Source: Rhodoferax sp. (GTDB lineage: Bacteria > Pseudomonadota > Gammaproteobacteria > Burkholderiales > Burkholderiaceae_C). Taken from it: a DNA stretch of 64,000 bases. The stretch covers positions 41,309-105,308 of the forward strand of contig NZ_JAAFHA010000002.1 of the NCBI RefSeq assembly GCF_010365055.1, given 5' to 3'. The notes beneath the pieces were generated by a model. The model searched no databases and was not told where the DNA came from. It saw only the letters and a program-made list of their open reading frames with translations. The translations under genes and the position numbers were made by a program. Shown piece by piece: positions 40,101 to 49,754 of this stretch; the stretch's first letter is position 1; the number at the start of each line of letters is the position of its first letter.

Positions 40101-40765
40101 GAGGCTTTTAACCCACCACGTGCATCGTCTGGTGCGTCCAGCCGGAGCTGCGTGTCAATCGAATCCACCACCCCATCATCTGACAGCAGCGGTGTGTTCT
40201 CGTTGATGAAATTGAGTAGCTGGTAAAGGTACTGGACCTTGCCGGTGACCTGGTAGCCTTTGCTGGCGACATTAGTCTCGACGATATAACCCGTCTTCAC
40301 TAGCTGCTCAAGCACACGCCTAACCCGATCGATTGAGGAATCGACGACCCGAGCACCGCTGATCTCCCGCATTTCGCTCAACGTCCTCTCCAGCCGAGAG
40401 TTGGAGCGCACGGCCTCGCTGATCTCCGACTCCCAGATCATGTCCCCAGGATGGATGTGTGGATCGCGACCCTGGGTCTCACGCATCACCTCAAGAAAAT
40501 GAACAATCGGATCCAGTTTGCTACGCACAAGCCGCATTTCCTCGCGCAGACTGGCGCGCATCTCGTTCGTCACGATCGCATGGGCCATGAAGAATGCTCC
40601 ATCGTCTCCAAGTCGCGCCAACCGATAGCCAATGCGCTCCAGCCATTCCTCAGCCTGACTTCTTCCCGACGTTTCCTGCAAAATCTCAAATTCATCCGGG
40701 TAGTGATATGCACAGACAAAACAGCCCTCGGCCAGGCGTTTGAGAGCGGATTCAATCCTCGACAT
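40097..40765 (-). CDS. jetB: Wadjet subunit JetB (MukE/MksE-like)
   Basis: Accessory protein of 222 aa built of two winged helices, as in MukE/MksE. The start MSRIESALKRLAEGCFVCAYHYPDEFEIL and LERIGYRLARLGDDGAFFMAHAIV are typical of the MksE/JetB group. It overlaps the end of jetC by 14 bp and the start of jetA by four bases (ATGA), which implies tight translational coupling and fixed stoichiometry. It binds JetA and regulates the SMC cycle, based on the characterised homologues. Confidence 0.85.
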   Translation of the reverse strand: MSRIESALKRLAEGCFVCAYHYPDEFEILQETSGRSQAEEWLERIGYRLARLGDDGAFFMAHAIVTNEMRASLREEMRLVRSKLDPIVHFLEVMRETQGRDPHIHPGDMIWESEISEAVRSNSRLERTLSEMREISGARVVDSSIDRVRRVLEQLVKTGYIVETNVASKGYQVTGKVQYLYQLLNFINENTPLLSDDGVVDSIDTQLRLDAPDDARGGLKAS

Positions 40766-43700
40766 AGAAATCCTCCTCTGCGTTGATATGGGTGGTGGCG
40801 ATGGCCCCGGTGTTCTCGAAATAACTCAACCGACTGAATTGCCGCGCAAGAGCTGGATCAACACTGGGTGAAGCGCTGATCACGTCGATCTGGTGATCAT
40901 TGAGAGTACGCATAAAGGACTCCAGGTTCCCCGCGTCGAACCGCCCCACTTCGTCTGTCACCCAAGTTAGTCGAACCCCAGAGTCGGTTCCCCGGATCAT
41001 CTGGACGAAGCCCATCAGGAACATGGCCGTGATAAGCGCCGTATTTCCATTGGAGGAAACCGCTTGGAACTCCTCCTGGTTGCTAATGCGACGTGTCTGA
41101 CCGTTTTCCACCAGCGAACACTCAAGCCGCACATGTTCGCTCAGATTCACTTGCACCCGACCGTCGACTGGCAAGATATCCTTGAACTGGCGCACTAGCA
41201 TCACATCGTCAAGGGACGGCAGTTCGCGTTCCTGCACCGAATGCGTGCGCCAGCTCGAATGCCGACTCAAGGACACGTCTCGCATCTTGCGCAACACATT
41301 GAGATACTCAAGCTGGCTCACCCCAGACCTTACAGTGACCGACAGGTCGCGGAAGCGCTCAAATTTGGCCGTATCAGACAAAGCGTTCTGCAGCTGAGTG
41401 TTGAAAGTCTGTATGCGACGGTCAAACAGGTCCAGGTCACCGACGAAGGTGCTGGCCAGGTCCATGAATCCGACCATTTCCTTGTTGAGCTGATCCACGT
41501 AAGGTCCATACTCCATCGGCTCGAACCAGCCCACCAGTACACGAGCCTTTTCGCAGAACCACTCGTGTTCGTACAGTGTCTGTTCATCAGGCAGCTCCTT
41601 CTCACGCAATTCCACCCACTGCTGCACGCCACCCGCCTTGCTGAGCATTAGGTTGCGCAGTGCACGGGATTTGGCTTGAAGATCCAGTGCCTCAATGCGA
41701 AGTTGCTCCCTCTGTGCATCTACTTTCAGCTTGAGCGTTTCCACGTCCCAATCAACGTGCAGCTTTGACGGCACATGCGCATCGAATATGGACAGTGGTC
41801 CGTCACGCAAAAGCTTCAGAGACGATATCTCTTGGTCCCGGGTGAATATCTTGTTGTCTATCGCCTGGAATTCCAGTCGGACGGAATTTTCTAGGCTCGT
41901 CAGGACCCGCCCATGCTCCGCATGGGCATTCGTTTCACTGTCCAGCAGTTCCTTTGCCTGTTGCGCCACACGCCGCCAAGCTGGCAGGTTCGGCTCGATC
42001 TCAGCTCGGAACTTACGCCAGGAAGCGACCTCATGCCGATTAGCGGCAATTGAATTAAGGAGACCACCCAGTGCTTGGATCTCACCTTCCAGTTGCCCCA
42101 CCCGGACCGGATCGACACCAAGTCCTTCGAGTTCACGTGCAACGTCAGCTTCGAGCGCCGTTAGTTGGTCAGTTCTGCGCTTTTCTGCCAACTCCTGCTC
42201 ACCGCTCAGTCGCAACACCGCCGCGTTGTACTCCCCGCTCAATCGATCACCCTGGGATTTGAACTCCGCTTTCAGGGCTCGCAGTCGACCGACAGCCTCG
42301 CCCTCCAAGCTGCTCTTTTCTTCTGCCAAGGCTTCCAAGCTCTTCTTGACGATGACAAGCTGCTTCTCTGCCTGCGACTTGCAGGCCTGCTCTTCCTGGA
42401 TCACAACATTTTCAAATCGCGTAACGTTGCTCTCGGCATTTCCCAAGGCTGTCCCAGCCAAGGCCAGGGTCGCATCCGTTTGCGCCCTGGTGGTTTCTGC
42501 GGCACCAAGAGCCTTGCCAGCCTTCTGAGCAATATCTTGCGTCTCGGCCAGCGCGCGTTGTTTTTCGACAAGGACATCCTGCGCTCTTCCGATCTGCTCG
42601 CGCAATTCCTTCATGTCCACCCAGGATGGCACTTCCAATTGCGACACACGCAAGGCAATACCGCCCACGCCCGAGTGCCCAGCTTGCGCCGAAGTACCTG
42701 GGTCATTCAGGGCGAGATACGGTGCAAGATCCTGTCGCCCGAGCAACACCGGATCGATGACCTTGGCCGTGTCCAACCACAACTGGGTGTCGACGCTGCG
42801 CAAAAATGCTAGCAAGGATCCAGTCGGCGGGTCCAACCTGGCCTTTAAATCCGCAATCTCTGCATCGATGGCTTGGATCTGCTGACCATGAACGGCGAGC
42901 CGCTCTCCGGCTTTCGTAGCCTCAAGCTGGCACCTTCGTTCCTCCGCTTGCGCATCAAGAAGCTTTTTTCCAGCCGTACCATGTTCGGTTCGTATCGTTC
43001 CCACTTCGGACCGGGCATTGACCAGCTCAGTCTTCGCCTTTTGACTGGCAACCGGGTGCTCGAATGCCGCTTGAAGCGATCCCGCCCGGACATTGAGATC
43101 ATTGATCTCATTCGGAATATCGGTCAGGCGCACAGGCGCCTGTAGCGCGTCCTCCTCCTGACTTTGCTGTTCTGCCAACGCGCTCTGTAGAGTCGTCAGC
43201 TGCACAACTTCCGTTTGTCGCGCAGTACTGATACGGTTCAGCTCATTGGTGTACGCAATCTCAATTTCCTGGCTGCGCGCGAACTTACGCGCCGCAACAT
43301 CGCCGCCAGCTTGGTTCAGCTGGGCCAATTCTGCCTCTTTGGATGACTTCGCCGACTTGTGACTCGCCTCCGCCGCCTCTTGATCAGCAAGTAGCTCGAC
43401 ATTGATTTTGGTGAAATACGCGGTGCGGGATGCAGCGGTAGCCACTTTCGACTGAGTTGCTGCCGCAGCTTCCTGCAGCGGAGGCAGCAAGGCTTCCAGT
43501 AGGGCGATAGCTTCTTCTATTTCCTGCGTCTGAGTGGAAACCTCCTCCGTGCGTTTTTCCTTGCGCTCCTTCAACTCGCCTTGCTCTCTCTCGATCTGAC
43601 TGATCGCGGCTTTCACTGCTACCTTCAGAGCACTGAGCTCCATGTGCAACCCCTTGACAAGATCGACTTTTTCTTTGAGCTTTTTCGCTTCTGGTGCAGC

Positions 43701-44462
43701 CGTAGAAACCGCAACCATGTGGTCATGGGCCTCCAACCACTGGATAACGTCATTTCGACTTTTCTTAAGCTCCCGTCGGCTGTGTTCAGGGCCCGTCGCA
43801 TCTCCGTGTGAATCCGAAACCCGGTCAATGACAATGTTCTGAAGATCGCGAAAGTTGATCTTTTCATTGGCCATCGCAGCCGCGATCTGCTCCAAGTTAG
43901 TCAGCGGCTTAGGTCCCAACGAGTGCACCGCAGCAAGACGTCGCAGGTCAGCGGCTTCCTTGGTGGACAAGCGCTCATTCAGTATGACACTGCGGTACTG
44001 ATTAAGCATCAGCTTGCGAGTGACCTCGAATCCCATTTCTTCCACGCGACGCGGGTATTCATCGCGCAGCACAAACTGGTTGTTTTCGTCGTAGAAAAAA
44101 TCTTCCCGAAATCCTGAGTGGATGATTCGAAACTCCGGAGCATCTGCATTGCTTTGACAGTGCATCACAACGCAACGCAGGTCAGTCTCAGTTTCACGCT
44201 CATATTCATAGACGACACAGCTGCTCGGGTCCGGCAGCAAGTAGGCAATCAATGAGTCACGTCCGCTTCCACGCAGGATTTGGGATGTGGTTGCACCGTA
44301 GAACACTGGCAAGAGGCGCAAAAACGTCGTCTTTCCCACGCCGTTTTCGCCGATGACGAGCACCCCACCGCGCGGATCAAGCTCCGCAACACGACCTGAA
44401 GGCAGTCGTGTGATGGAATTTTTAATGTTGATGGCGACAATGCGCCGCAATTGATATGGCAC
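40752..44462 (-). CDS. jetC: Wadjet subunit JetC (SMC/MukB-like ATPase)
   Basis: Motor protein of 1236 aa. The N-terminal ATPase half has Walker A GENGVGKTTFLRLLPVFYG at about residue 37; the region from about 230 to 1000 is predominantly coiled coil (many E, A, Q and K heptads, for example EQGELKERKEKR). The C-terminal half head holds the signature-like SSNGNTALITAMFLMG and Walker B LTWVTDEVGRFDA. Homologues extrude DNA loops and recognise small circular plasmids. It is the first gene of the leftward operon and starts 120 bp from a perfect palindrome at 44583-44605 shared with the rightward defence operon. Confidence 0.9.
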   Translation of the reverse strand: MPYQLRRIVAINIKNSITRLPSGRVAELDPRGGVLVIGENGVGKTTFLRLLPVFYGATTSQILRGSGRDSLIAYLLPDPSSCVVYEYERETETDLRCVVMHCQSNADAPEFRIIHSGFREDFFYDENNQFVLRDEYPRRVEEMGFEVTRKLMLNQYRSVILNERLSTKEAADLRRLAAVHSLGPKPLTNLEQIAAAMANEKINFRDLQNIVIDRVSDSHGDATGPEHSRRELKKSRNDVIQWLEAHDHMVAVSTAAPEAKKLKEKVDLVKGLHMELSALKVAVKAAISQIEREQGELKERKEKRTEEVSTQTQEIEEAIALLEALLPPLQEAAAATQSKVATAASRTAYFTKINVELLADQEAAEASHKSAKSSKEAELAQLNQAGGDVAARKFARSQEIEIAYTNELNRISTARQTEVVQLTTLQSALAEQQSQEEDALQAPVRLTDIPNEINDLNVRAGSLQAAFEHPVASQKAKTELVNARSEVGTIRTEHGTAGKKLLDAQAEERRCQLEATKAGERLAVHGQQIQAIDAEIADLKARLDPPTGSLLAFLRSVDTQLWLDTAKVIDPVLLGRQDLAPYLALNDPGTSAQAGHSGVGGIALRVSQLEVPSWVDMKELREQIGRAQDVLVEKQRALAETQDIAQKAGKALGAAETTRAQTDATLALAGTALGNAESNVTRFENVVIQEEQACKSQAEKQLVIVKKSLEALAEEKSSLEGEAVGRLRALKAEFKSQGDRLSGEYNAAVLRLSGEQELAEKRRTDQLTALEADVARELEGLGVDPVRVGQLEGEIQALGGLLNSIAANRHEVASWRKFRAEIEPNLPAWRRVAQQAKELLDSETNAHAEHGRVLTSLENSVRLEFQAIDNKIFTRDQEISSLKLLRDGPLSIFDAHVPSKLHVDWDVETLKLKVDAQREQLRIEALDLQAKSRALRNLMLSKAGGVQQWVELREKELPDEQTLYEHEWFCEKARVLVGWFEPMEYGPYVDQLNKEMVGFMDLASTFVGDLDLFDRRIQTFNTQLQNALSDTAKFERFRDLSVTVRSGVSQLEYLNVLRKMRDVSLSRHSSWRTHSVQERELPSLDDVMLVRQFKDILPVDGRVQVNLSEHVRLECSLVENGQTRRISNQEEFQAVSSNGNTALITAMFLMGFVQMIRGTDSGVRLTWVTDEVGRFDAGNLESFMRTLNDHQIDVISASPSVDPALARQFSRLSYFENTGAIATTHINAEEDFYVED

Positions 44463-44582
44463 GGTACTCCCCCAGTAGTTCTATTCGCTCTCAAACTGTC
44501 ACGACTCACTTTGTGCCCCACACATAGTCAAACAAGAAAATCACATTACCTTGGACACATCCAATGACAGGGTTGACCGCAA

Positions 44583-44605
44583 TATATCATCATATTGATG
44601 ATATA
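44583..44605. promoter_or_regulatory. perfect 23-bp palindrome between the Wadjet operon and the WYL operon
   Basis: TATATCATCA-TAT-TGATGATATA is a perfect inverted repeat, in an AT-rich gap of 211 bp between the two divergent operons. A TATAAT hexamer lies at 44626-44631 on the plus strand. A dimeric BrxR/CapW-like WYL protein is encoded immediately to the right and is the natural candidate to bind here. Confidence 0.7.
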
Positions 44606-44673
44606 ACAGACGCATTTTTGACCTATATAATTAAACTTTTAGAGACTCATATCAATCAATTTAAGATTAGGGT

Positions 44674-45582
44674 ATGGTACGTATGCATCCCCAACGGGCA
44701 GAGAGCTTGAGTCACGCCCAGCGCGAACGACTAGCCTATATCGACTTTCGCCTCTACTTCATGGGAGAGATTGGTCGGCCAGACTTGGCGAATCGCTTTG
44801 GGGTGGCCCCTGCCGGTGCAACCCGTGATCTGGCGCTGTACCGAGAAGTCGCGCCGCAGAACATCGAGTTCGACGGTAGCAGCAAGATTTATCGCATCGG
44901 CAAGGCCTTCGTGCCGCTGTTTGAGCACGCATCGCCGCGCGTGCTGTCAGCGCTTGCCTTGGGATTTGGCGATGGTGTGAACGTCGACTCACAGTCGCTG
45001 TTGCCTTGCGAGTCACCCGCCGTCTTGAGTAGCGCACGGATGGATATTTTGGCTCCGATCTGCCGCGCCATCCATGCCAAACGTCCAGTGGCCATCCGTT
45101 ACCACTCAATGAGCAGCGGCGAGTCCGAGCGTGTGATTGTGCCTTTCGCTTTGGTTGACACTGGACTGCGCTGGCACGCCCGTGCCTTTGATCGCAAGAG
45201 TGGTGAGTTCCGTGACTTCGTCTTGACGCGCATTGAAGCGCCGACGTTGCTTGATGAAGAACCCAATGCGAACGAGCGCCCGGACAACGACATCCAATGG
45301 ACGCGGATCGTGGAGTTGGACTTTGTGCCCCATCCACGTTTGAGTCATCCTGAAATCATCAAGATGGATTACGGGATGAAGGGTAGTTCGATACAGATGC
45401 GCGTTCGCGCGGCGGTAGCTGGCTACATGCTGCTGCGTTGGAGCGTCGATGCGTCTCCAGACCACAGCTTGAAAGAAGAGCAATACCGCCTCTGGCTCAG
45501 CGACCCGCTCGCCTTGTATGGGGTGGAGAACGCAAAGCTGGCACCGGGGTATCGATCGCCGGTGGCGCAAACAAAGAAATGA
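44674..45582 (+). CDS. BrxR/CapW-like WYL-domain transcriptional regulator
   Basis: Regulator of 302 aa, the length of the BrxR/CapW family that controls BREX, CBASS and other defence loci. Residues about 15-80 form a winged helix (IDFRLYFMGEIGRPDLANRFGVAPAGATRDLALYRE). The WYL domain (about 120-205) contains IRYHSMSSGESERVIVPFALV and RWHARAFDRKSGEFRDFVLTRI. A C-terminal WCX-like dimerisation domain follows. It is the first gene of the eight-gene rightward operon, 18 bp upstream of the DUF262 gene. Repression through the palindrome at 44583-44605 and release by a nucleic-acid or nucleotide signal is inferred. Confidence 0.88.
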   Translation: MVRMHPQRAESLSHAQRERLAYIDFRLYFMGEIGRPDLANRFGVAPAGATRDLALYREVAPQNIEFDGSSKIYRIGKAFVPLFEHASPRVLSALALGFGDGVNVDSQSLLPCESPAVLSSARMDILAPICRAIHAKRPVAIRYHSMSSGESERVIVPFALVDTGLRWHARAFDRKSGEFRDFVLTRIEAPTLLDEEPNANERPDNDIQWTRIVELDFVPHPRLSHPEIIKMDYGMKGSSIQMRVRAAVAGYMLLRWSVDASPDHSLKEEQYRLWLSDPLALYGVENAKLAPGYRSPVAQTKK

Positions 45583-45600
45583 TGGGAAAGACAGAACACG

Positions 45601-47361
45601 ATGGCCAAGACACTTGAAGCGAACGACAAGCTGATCCGGGAGATCTTCGAGGGCAGCTACCAGTTCGAAATTCCGGACTACCAGCGCCCCTACGCCTGGA
45701 CGACGGAGCAAGCTGAGGAGCTGTTCAATGACCTTGCTTCGGCGATGCAGGATGCGCGCACCTCCGGCACAACCAGCCAGTATTTCTTGGGCAGCATCGT
45801 TCTCATCAAGAACGACAGGGAGCCGAAGTCATCGGTGGTCGATGGCCAGCAGCGCCTGAGTACGCTGACGATGCTGTTCGCTGTGCTGCGCGCAGTGATG
45901 CCTGATGCAGCCGACGACATCACGGACTTCCTCTACAAAAAGGGCAAGGTCAGTCTGGGCGAAACGAACGAGTACCGGCTGATTGCCCGCGAGGAAGACG
46001 CTGATTTCTTCCGCACTTTCATCCAGGAGCCCAGTGGCATTGCTCGCTTGGTCGCCAGCACGGACAAGCTGGAAGACAGCCGACTGCGCTTCCGCGAGAA
46101 CGCCACCCTGCTACTGGAAAAGACGACTGCCTTGTCCAGTGCTGAGCGCGACGCCCTGTGGAAGTTTCTGGCTAACGACTGCTCGCTAGTTGTGATTTCC
46201 ACGCCCGACCTCGAGGTGGCGTACCGCATTTTCTCGGTGCTGAACAACCGAGGCCTCGACCTCGCACCCATCGACATCATCAAAGCCGCTGTGCTGGGTT
46301 CTATCCGCACCATTGCAGGTGACGCCAAGAGCCGCGTCTATGCCAAAGAGTGGAGCCGCATCGAGAGCACGCTCGGCCGGGATGCCTTCGGCGACTTATT
46401 CGTCCACATTCGCACGATCTACGCCAAGCAAAAGCAGCGGGCCACGCTGGTCAAGGAATTTCAGGATCACGTGACCGAGTACAAGACGCCGATTGACTTG
46501 GTCGACAAGGTCATCAAGCCCTATGCCGAGGTCTGGGACTTTGTGCGCAGTGCCGACTTCGAAGCCACCGAGCTGGCCGAGACCGTCAACGACTACCTGT
46601 CGTGGTTGAACCGTGTCGACTTCAAAGATTGGGTACCCCCGGCTCTGGTCTATTTCAAGCGCTTCCGTCAGCAGCCCAAATTGCTGGCTGAGTTTTTCAA
46701 GGCACTCGAACGGTTGACCTATTTCATGCTGGTCACCAAGGTAGGGATCAACGAGCGCATCGAGAACTACGCCGCTCTCACCAAGGAGATCCAACCGGAG
46801 GCTTTCGACGGCGATCTCACCGCGTTGACAACGCTCGCTCTCACCGACAAGCAAAAGCGTGAGTTTCTGGCTGCGCTCGATGGCGACATCTACCGCCGAT
46901 TGCCAAAGGCGCGAATGGCGCTGCTGCTGCGCCTCGAAGCCTTGGTCAGCGACGGCAGCAAGAAGCAGGCGTTTGACCACCTGTCGCTGGAACACGTACT
47001 GCCACAGACGCCACCGGCAGGCTCTGATTGGATCAAGTGGTTCCCAGACGAGGACGAGCGCGACACGTGGACGCACAGGCTGGCCAATCTGGTGCCGCTG
47101 CACGTTCGCAAGAACCCGGCCGCCAGCAACTACGACTTCGCCACTAAGAAGAACGTGTACTTCAAGGGCAAAGGCACGGCCTCGCCCTTCATCCTGACGC
47201 AGGAAGCCCGGTCGGAAGCCACGTGGACACCGACGATGCTGGATGACCGGCAGAAACGTCTCGTCGACGTTCTTAAAAAGCACTGGGAAATTGAGGTGCC
47301 GCCGACCGAATCAGTCAGCAAAGCGCCTGACACAACAACAGCTACGCAAGGGCAGGCTTAA
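45601..47361 (+). CDS. DUF262/DUF1524 protein, GmrSD-like restriction enzyme
   Basis: Protein of 586 aa combining two domains of the GmrSD/BrxU type IV restriction enzymes. DUF262 (about 10-220) has YQFEIPDYQRPYAWTTEQ, FLGSIVLI and the nucleotide-linked VVDGQQRLSTLTMLF. DUF1524 (about 440-560) is an HNH-type nuclease with LSLEHVLPQ and HRLANLVPLHVRKNPAASNYDF. Such enzymes use NTP hydrolysis and often cut modified phage DNA. The gene lies between the WYL regulator and hsdM and ends in a TAATG overlap with hsdM. It could work alone or alongside the type I system. Confidence 0.88.
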   Translation: MAKTLEANDKLIREIFEGSYQFEIPDYQRPYAWTTEQAEELFNDLASAMQDARTSGTTSQYFLGSIVLIKNDREPKSSVVDGQQRLSTLTMLFAVLRAVMPDAADDITDFLYKKGKVSLGETNEYRLIAREEDADFFRTFIQEPSGIARLVASTDKLEDSRLRFRENATLLLEKTTALSSAERDALWKFLANDCSLVVISTPDLEVAYRIFSVLNNRGLDLAPIDIIKAAVLGSIRTIAGDAKSRVYAKEWSRIESTLGRDAFGDLFVHIRTIYAKQKQRATLVKEFQDHVTEYKTPIDLVDKVIKPYAEVWDFVRSADFEATELAETVNDYLSWLNRVDFKDWVPPALVYFKRFRQQPKLLAEFFKALERLTYFMLVTKVGINERIENYAALTKEIQPEAFDGDLTALTTLALTDKQKREFLAALDGDIYRRLPKARMALLLRLEALVSDGSKKQAFDHLSLEHVLPQTPPAGSDWIKWFPDEDERDTWTHRLANLVPLHVRKNPAASNYDFATKKNVYFKGKGTASPFILTQEARSEATWTPTMLDDRQKRLVDVLKKHWEIEVPPTESVSKAPDTTTATQGQA

Positions 47362-49754
47362 TGAAACCCGTAAAACAACAAGATCAAAGCAACCTGAAGT
47401 GGGTCGCCGACTTTATCTGGAATATTGCTGACGACCGCCTGCGCGACGTCTACGTGCGCGGCAAGTACCGTGACGTCATCCTTCCGTTCACCGTGCTGCG
47501 GCGGCTCGATGCCGTGCTGGAGTCGACTAAGCAGGCCGTACTGGAACGTAAGAAGTTCCTTGACACCCATAAGGTAGCCGAGCAGGACGGCGCGCTGCGG
47601 ATGGCTGCCGGGCAGGCGTTCTACAACACGTCGGAATTCACCCTCGCCACTCTCACTGCCAGTGGACAAGGGCAGCGCCTTCGCGACAACTTCATTGATT
47701 ACCTGGACGGCTTCTCGCCGAACGTTCAGGACATCTTGGCAAAATTCAAATTTCGAGACCAGATCCAAACGATGGTCGAGGCCGACATCCTCGGTCACTT
47801 GATCAACGACTTCCTTGACCCGGAGGTCAACCTCGCGCCGCTTCCAGTCAAGGATGCGGACGGGCGGATCAAGCTGCCCGCGCTGGACAACCACGGCATG
47901 GGCACGGTGTTCGAGGAATTGATCCGCCGCTTCAACGAAGAGAACAACGAAGAAGCTGGCGAGCACTTCACCCCGCGTGACGTGGTCAAACTGATGGCCA
48001 AGTTGCTGTTCATGCCAGTGGCCGACCAAATCCAGTCAGGCACCTACCTGCTGTACGACGGCAGTTGCGGCACGGGCGGCATGCTGACTGTGGCTGAAGA
48101 GGCGCTGCACGAACTGGCCGCCAGCCACGACAAGGAAGTCTCGATTCACCTGTTTGGGCAGGAGATCAACCCCGAGACCTACGCCATCTGCAAGGCCGAT
48201 CTGTTGCTCAAGGGCGAAGGTGACGAGGCAGAGAACATCGTTGGTGGCGCGGATAAGTCCACGTTGTCAGCCGACCAATTCCGGTCGCGCGAGTTCGACT
48301 TCATGATCTCCAATCCGCCATACGGCAAGAGTTGGAAGACCGACCTTGACCGGATGGGCGGCAAGAAGGAATTCAGCGACCCGCGCTTCATCGTCAATCA
48401 CGGCGGCGATGCCGAATTCAAGCTCATCACCCGTTCCAGCGACGGGCAGCTGATGTTCCTGGTGAACAAGCTGCAGAAGATGAAGCACAACACACCGCTG
48501 GGCAGCCGCATCGCGCTGGTGCATAACGGCTCCGCGCTGTTCACGGGCGACGCGGGCCAGGGTGAAAGCAATGTGCGTCGCTGGGTGCTGGAGAACGACT
48601 GGCTCGAGGCCATCATCGCCCTGCCGCTCAACATCTTTTACAACACCGGCATCGCCACCTACATCTGGGTGTTAGCCAACCGCAAGGCCGAACACCGACG
48701 CGGCAAGGTGCAGCTGATCGACGCCTCGCAGTGGTTCCTGCCGATGCGGCGCAACCTCGGCAAGAAAAACTGCGAACTGGCGGATGCGGACATTGAACGC
48801 ATCCTCCAGAATTACCTAGACCAGCCGCCCGCCGATGCTGAATCCGCGAAGGCAACGCCTGAAAGCAAGTGGTTCGACAACGCCGACTTCGGCTATTGGA
48901 AGATCACGGTCGAACGCCCGCTACGCCTCAAAAGTCAGCTCAAACGCAACGCCATTGAAAGCCTGCGCTTTGCCGCCGGCGACGAGGCCCTGCGCACCGA
49001 GATTTACACCAAGTACAGCGACAAGCTGTACACGGAATTCGCGAAGGTCAAGCCCGAAATCGAAGCGTGGCTGAAGGGTGACGATGGCGACGAGGACGCC
49101 GACGACGAGTCGGACGACGAAGACGCGAAGACCACCAAGAAGGCCGTGCCGGAAAAACGGCGCAAGAAGCTACTCGACCCCGCGACGTGGTTGCGCGACA
49201 AGACCCTGGTGGAACTGGCCAAGCTGGCGCAGCAGGAACTTGGCGATGGCGTTTTCGACGACCACAACGAGTTCCGCACGCGCTTTGACGCCACGATGAA
49301 GGCGCACGGCAAGAAACTCGGCGCGCCCGAGAAAAAGGCCATTTACAAATCGGTGAGCTGGCGCGACGAAACGGCACCGCCCGTTATCGCCAAGCGCAGC
49401 AAGCTAAAAGCGGGTGAGCATTTCGAGCCCGGCCACGACGGTGCCTACCTGGAAACCGTGGGCAAAGATCGCTTCATGGTCGAGTACGAGGCAGACAGCG
49501 ACCTGCGCGACACCGAGCAAGTACCACTCAAGGAGCCAGGCGGCATCGAGGCCTTCTTTGTCCGCGAGGTTCTGATGCACGCGCCAGATGCCTGGATCGC
49601 GATGGACGCGACCAAGATCGGCTACGAAATTTCATTCGCCCGCTATTTCTACAAGCCGACCCCGCTGCGGACGCTCGATCAGATTCGCGCTGACATCCTC
49701 AAGCTGGAGGAGCAGACAGAAGGCTTGCTGCACAAGATCGTGGGGGCGGCGTGA
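47361..49754 (+). CDS. hsdM: type I restriction-modification methyltransferase subunit HsdM
   Basis: Adenine-N6 DNA methyltransferase, 797 aa, acting with HsdS to modify host sites and forming the HsdR2M2S restriction complex. After an N-terminal helical domain (LKWVADFIWNIADDRLRD), the catalytic domain (about 190-440) contains the AdoMet motif LLYDGSCGTGGMLTVAEEAL and the catalytic DFMISNPPYGKSW. The protein is longer than the usual roughly 500-550 aa: an acidic linker (KGDDGDEDADDESDDEDAKTT) near residue 570 leads to an extra basic and then mixed C-terminal domain. The start TAATG couples it to the DUF262 gene, and its stop overlaps hsdS. Confidence 0.95.
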   Translation: MKPVKQQDQSNLKWVADFIWNIADDRLRDVYVRGKYRDVILPFTVLRRLDAVLESTKQAVLERKKFLDTHKVAEQDGALRMAAGQAFYNTSEFTLATLTASGQGQRLRDNFIDYLDGFSPNVQDILAKFKFRDQIQTMVEADILGHLINDFLDPEVNLAPLPVKDADGRIKLPALDNHGMGTVFEELIRRFNEENNEEAGEHFTPRDVVKLMAKLLFMPVADQIQSGTYLLYDGSCGTGGMLTVAEEALHELAASHDKEVSIHLFGQEINPETYAICKADLLLKGEGDEAENIVGGADKSTLSADQFRSREFDFMISNPPYGKSWKTDLDRMGGKKEFSDPRFIVNHGGDAEFKLITRSSDGQLMFLVNKLQKMKHNTPLGSRIALVHNGSALFTGDAGQGESNVRRWVLENDWLEAIIALPLNIFYNTGIATYIWVLANRKAEHRRGKVQLIDASQWFLPMRRNLGKKNCELADADIERILQNYLDQPPADAESAKATPESKWFDNADFGYWKITVERPLRLKSQLKRNAIESLRFAAGDEALRTEIYTKYSDKLYTEFAKVKPEIEAWLKGDDGDEDADDESDDEDAKTTKKAVPEKRRKKLLDPATWLRDKTLVELAKLAQQELGDGVFDDHNEFRTRFDATMKAHGKKLGAPEKKAIYKSVSWRDETAPPVIAKRSKLKAGEHFEPGHDGAYLETVGKDRFMVEYEADSDLRDTEQVPLKEPGGIEAFFVREVLMHAPDAWIAMDATKIGYEISFARYFYKPTPLRTLDQIRADILKLEEQTEGLLHKIVGAA

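Noticed and set aside
38062..44462. Housekeeping MukBEF chromosome condensin
   Set aside because: The Toprim-like JetD gene coupled to the cluster and the location next to other defence genes point to Wadjet instead.
49078..49140. Low-complexity acidic codons in hsdM as a frameshift or assembly error
   Set aside because: The frame is continuous and sequence on both sides is coherent; an acidic linker is the simpler reading.
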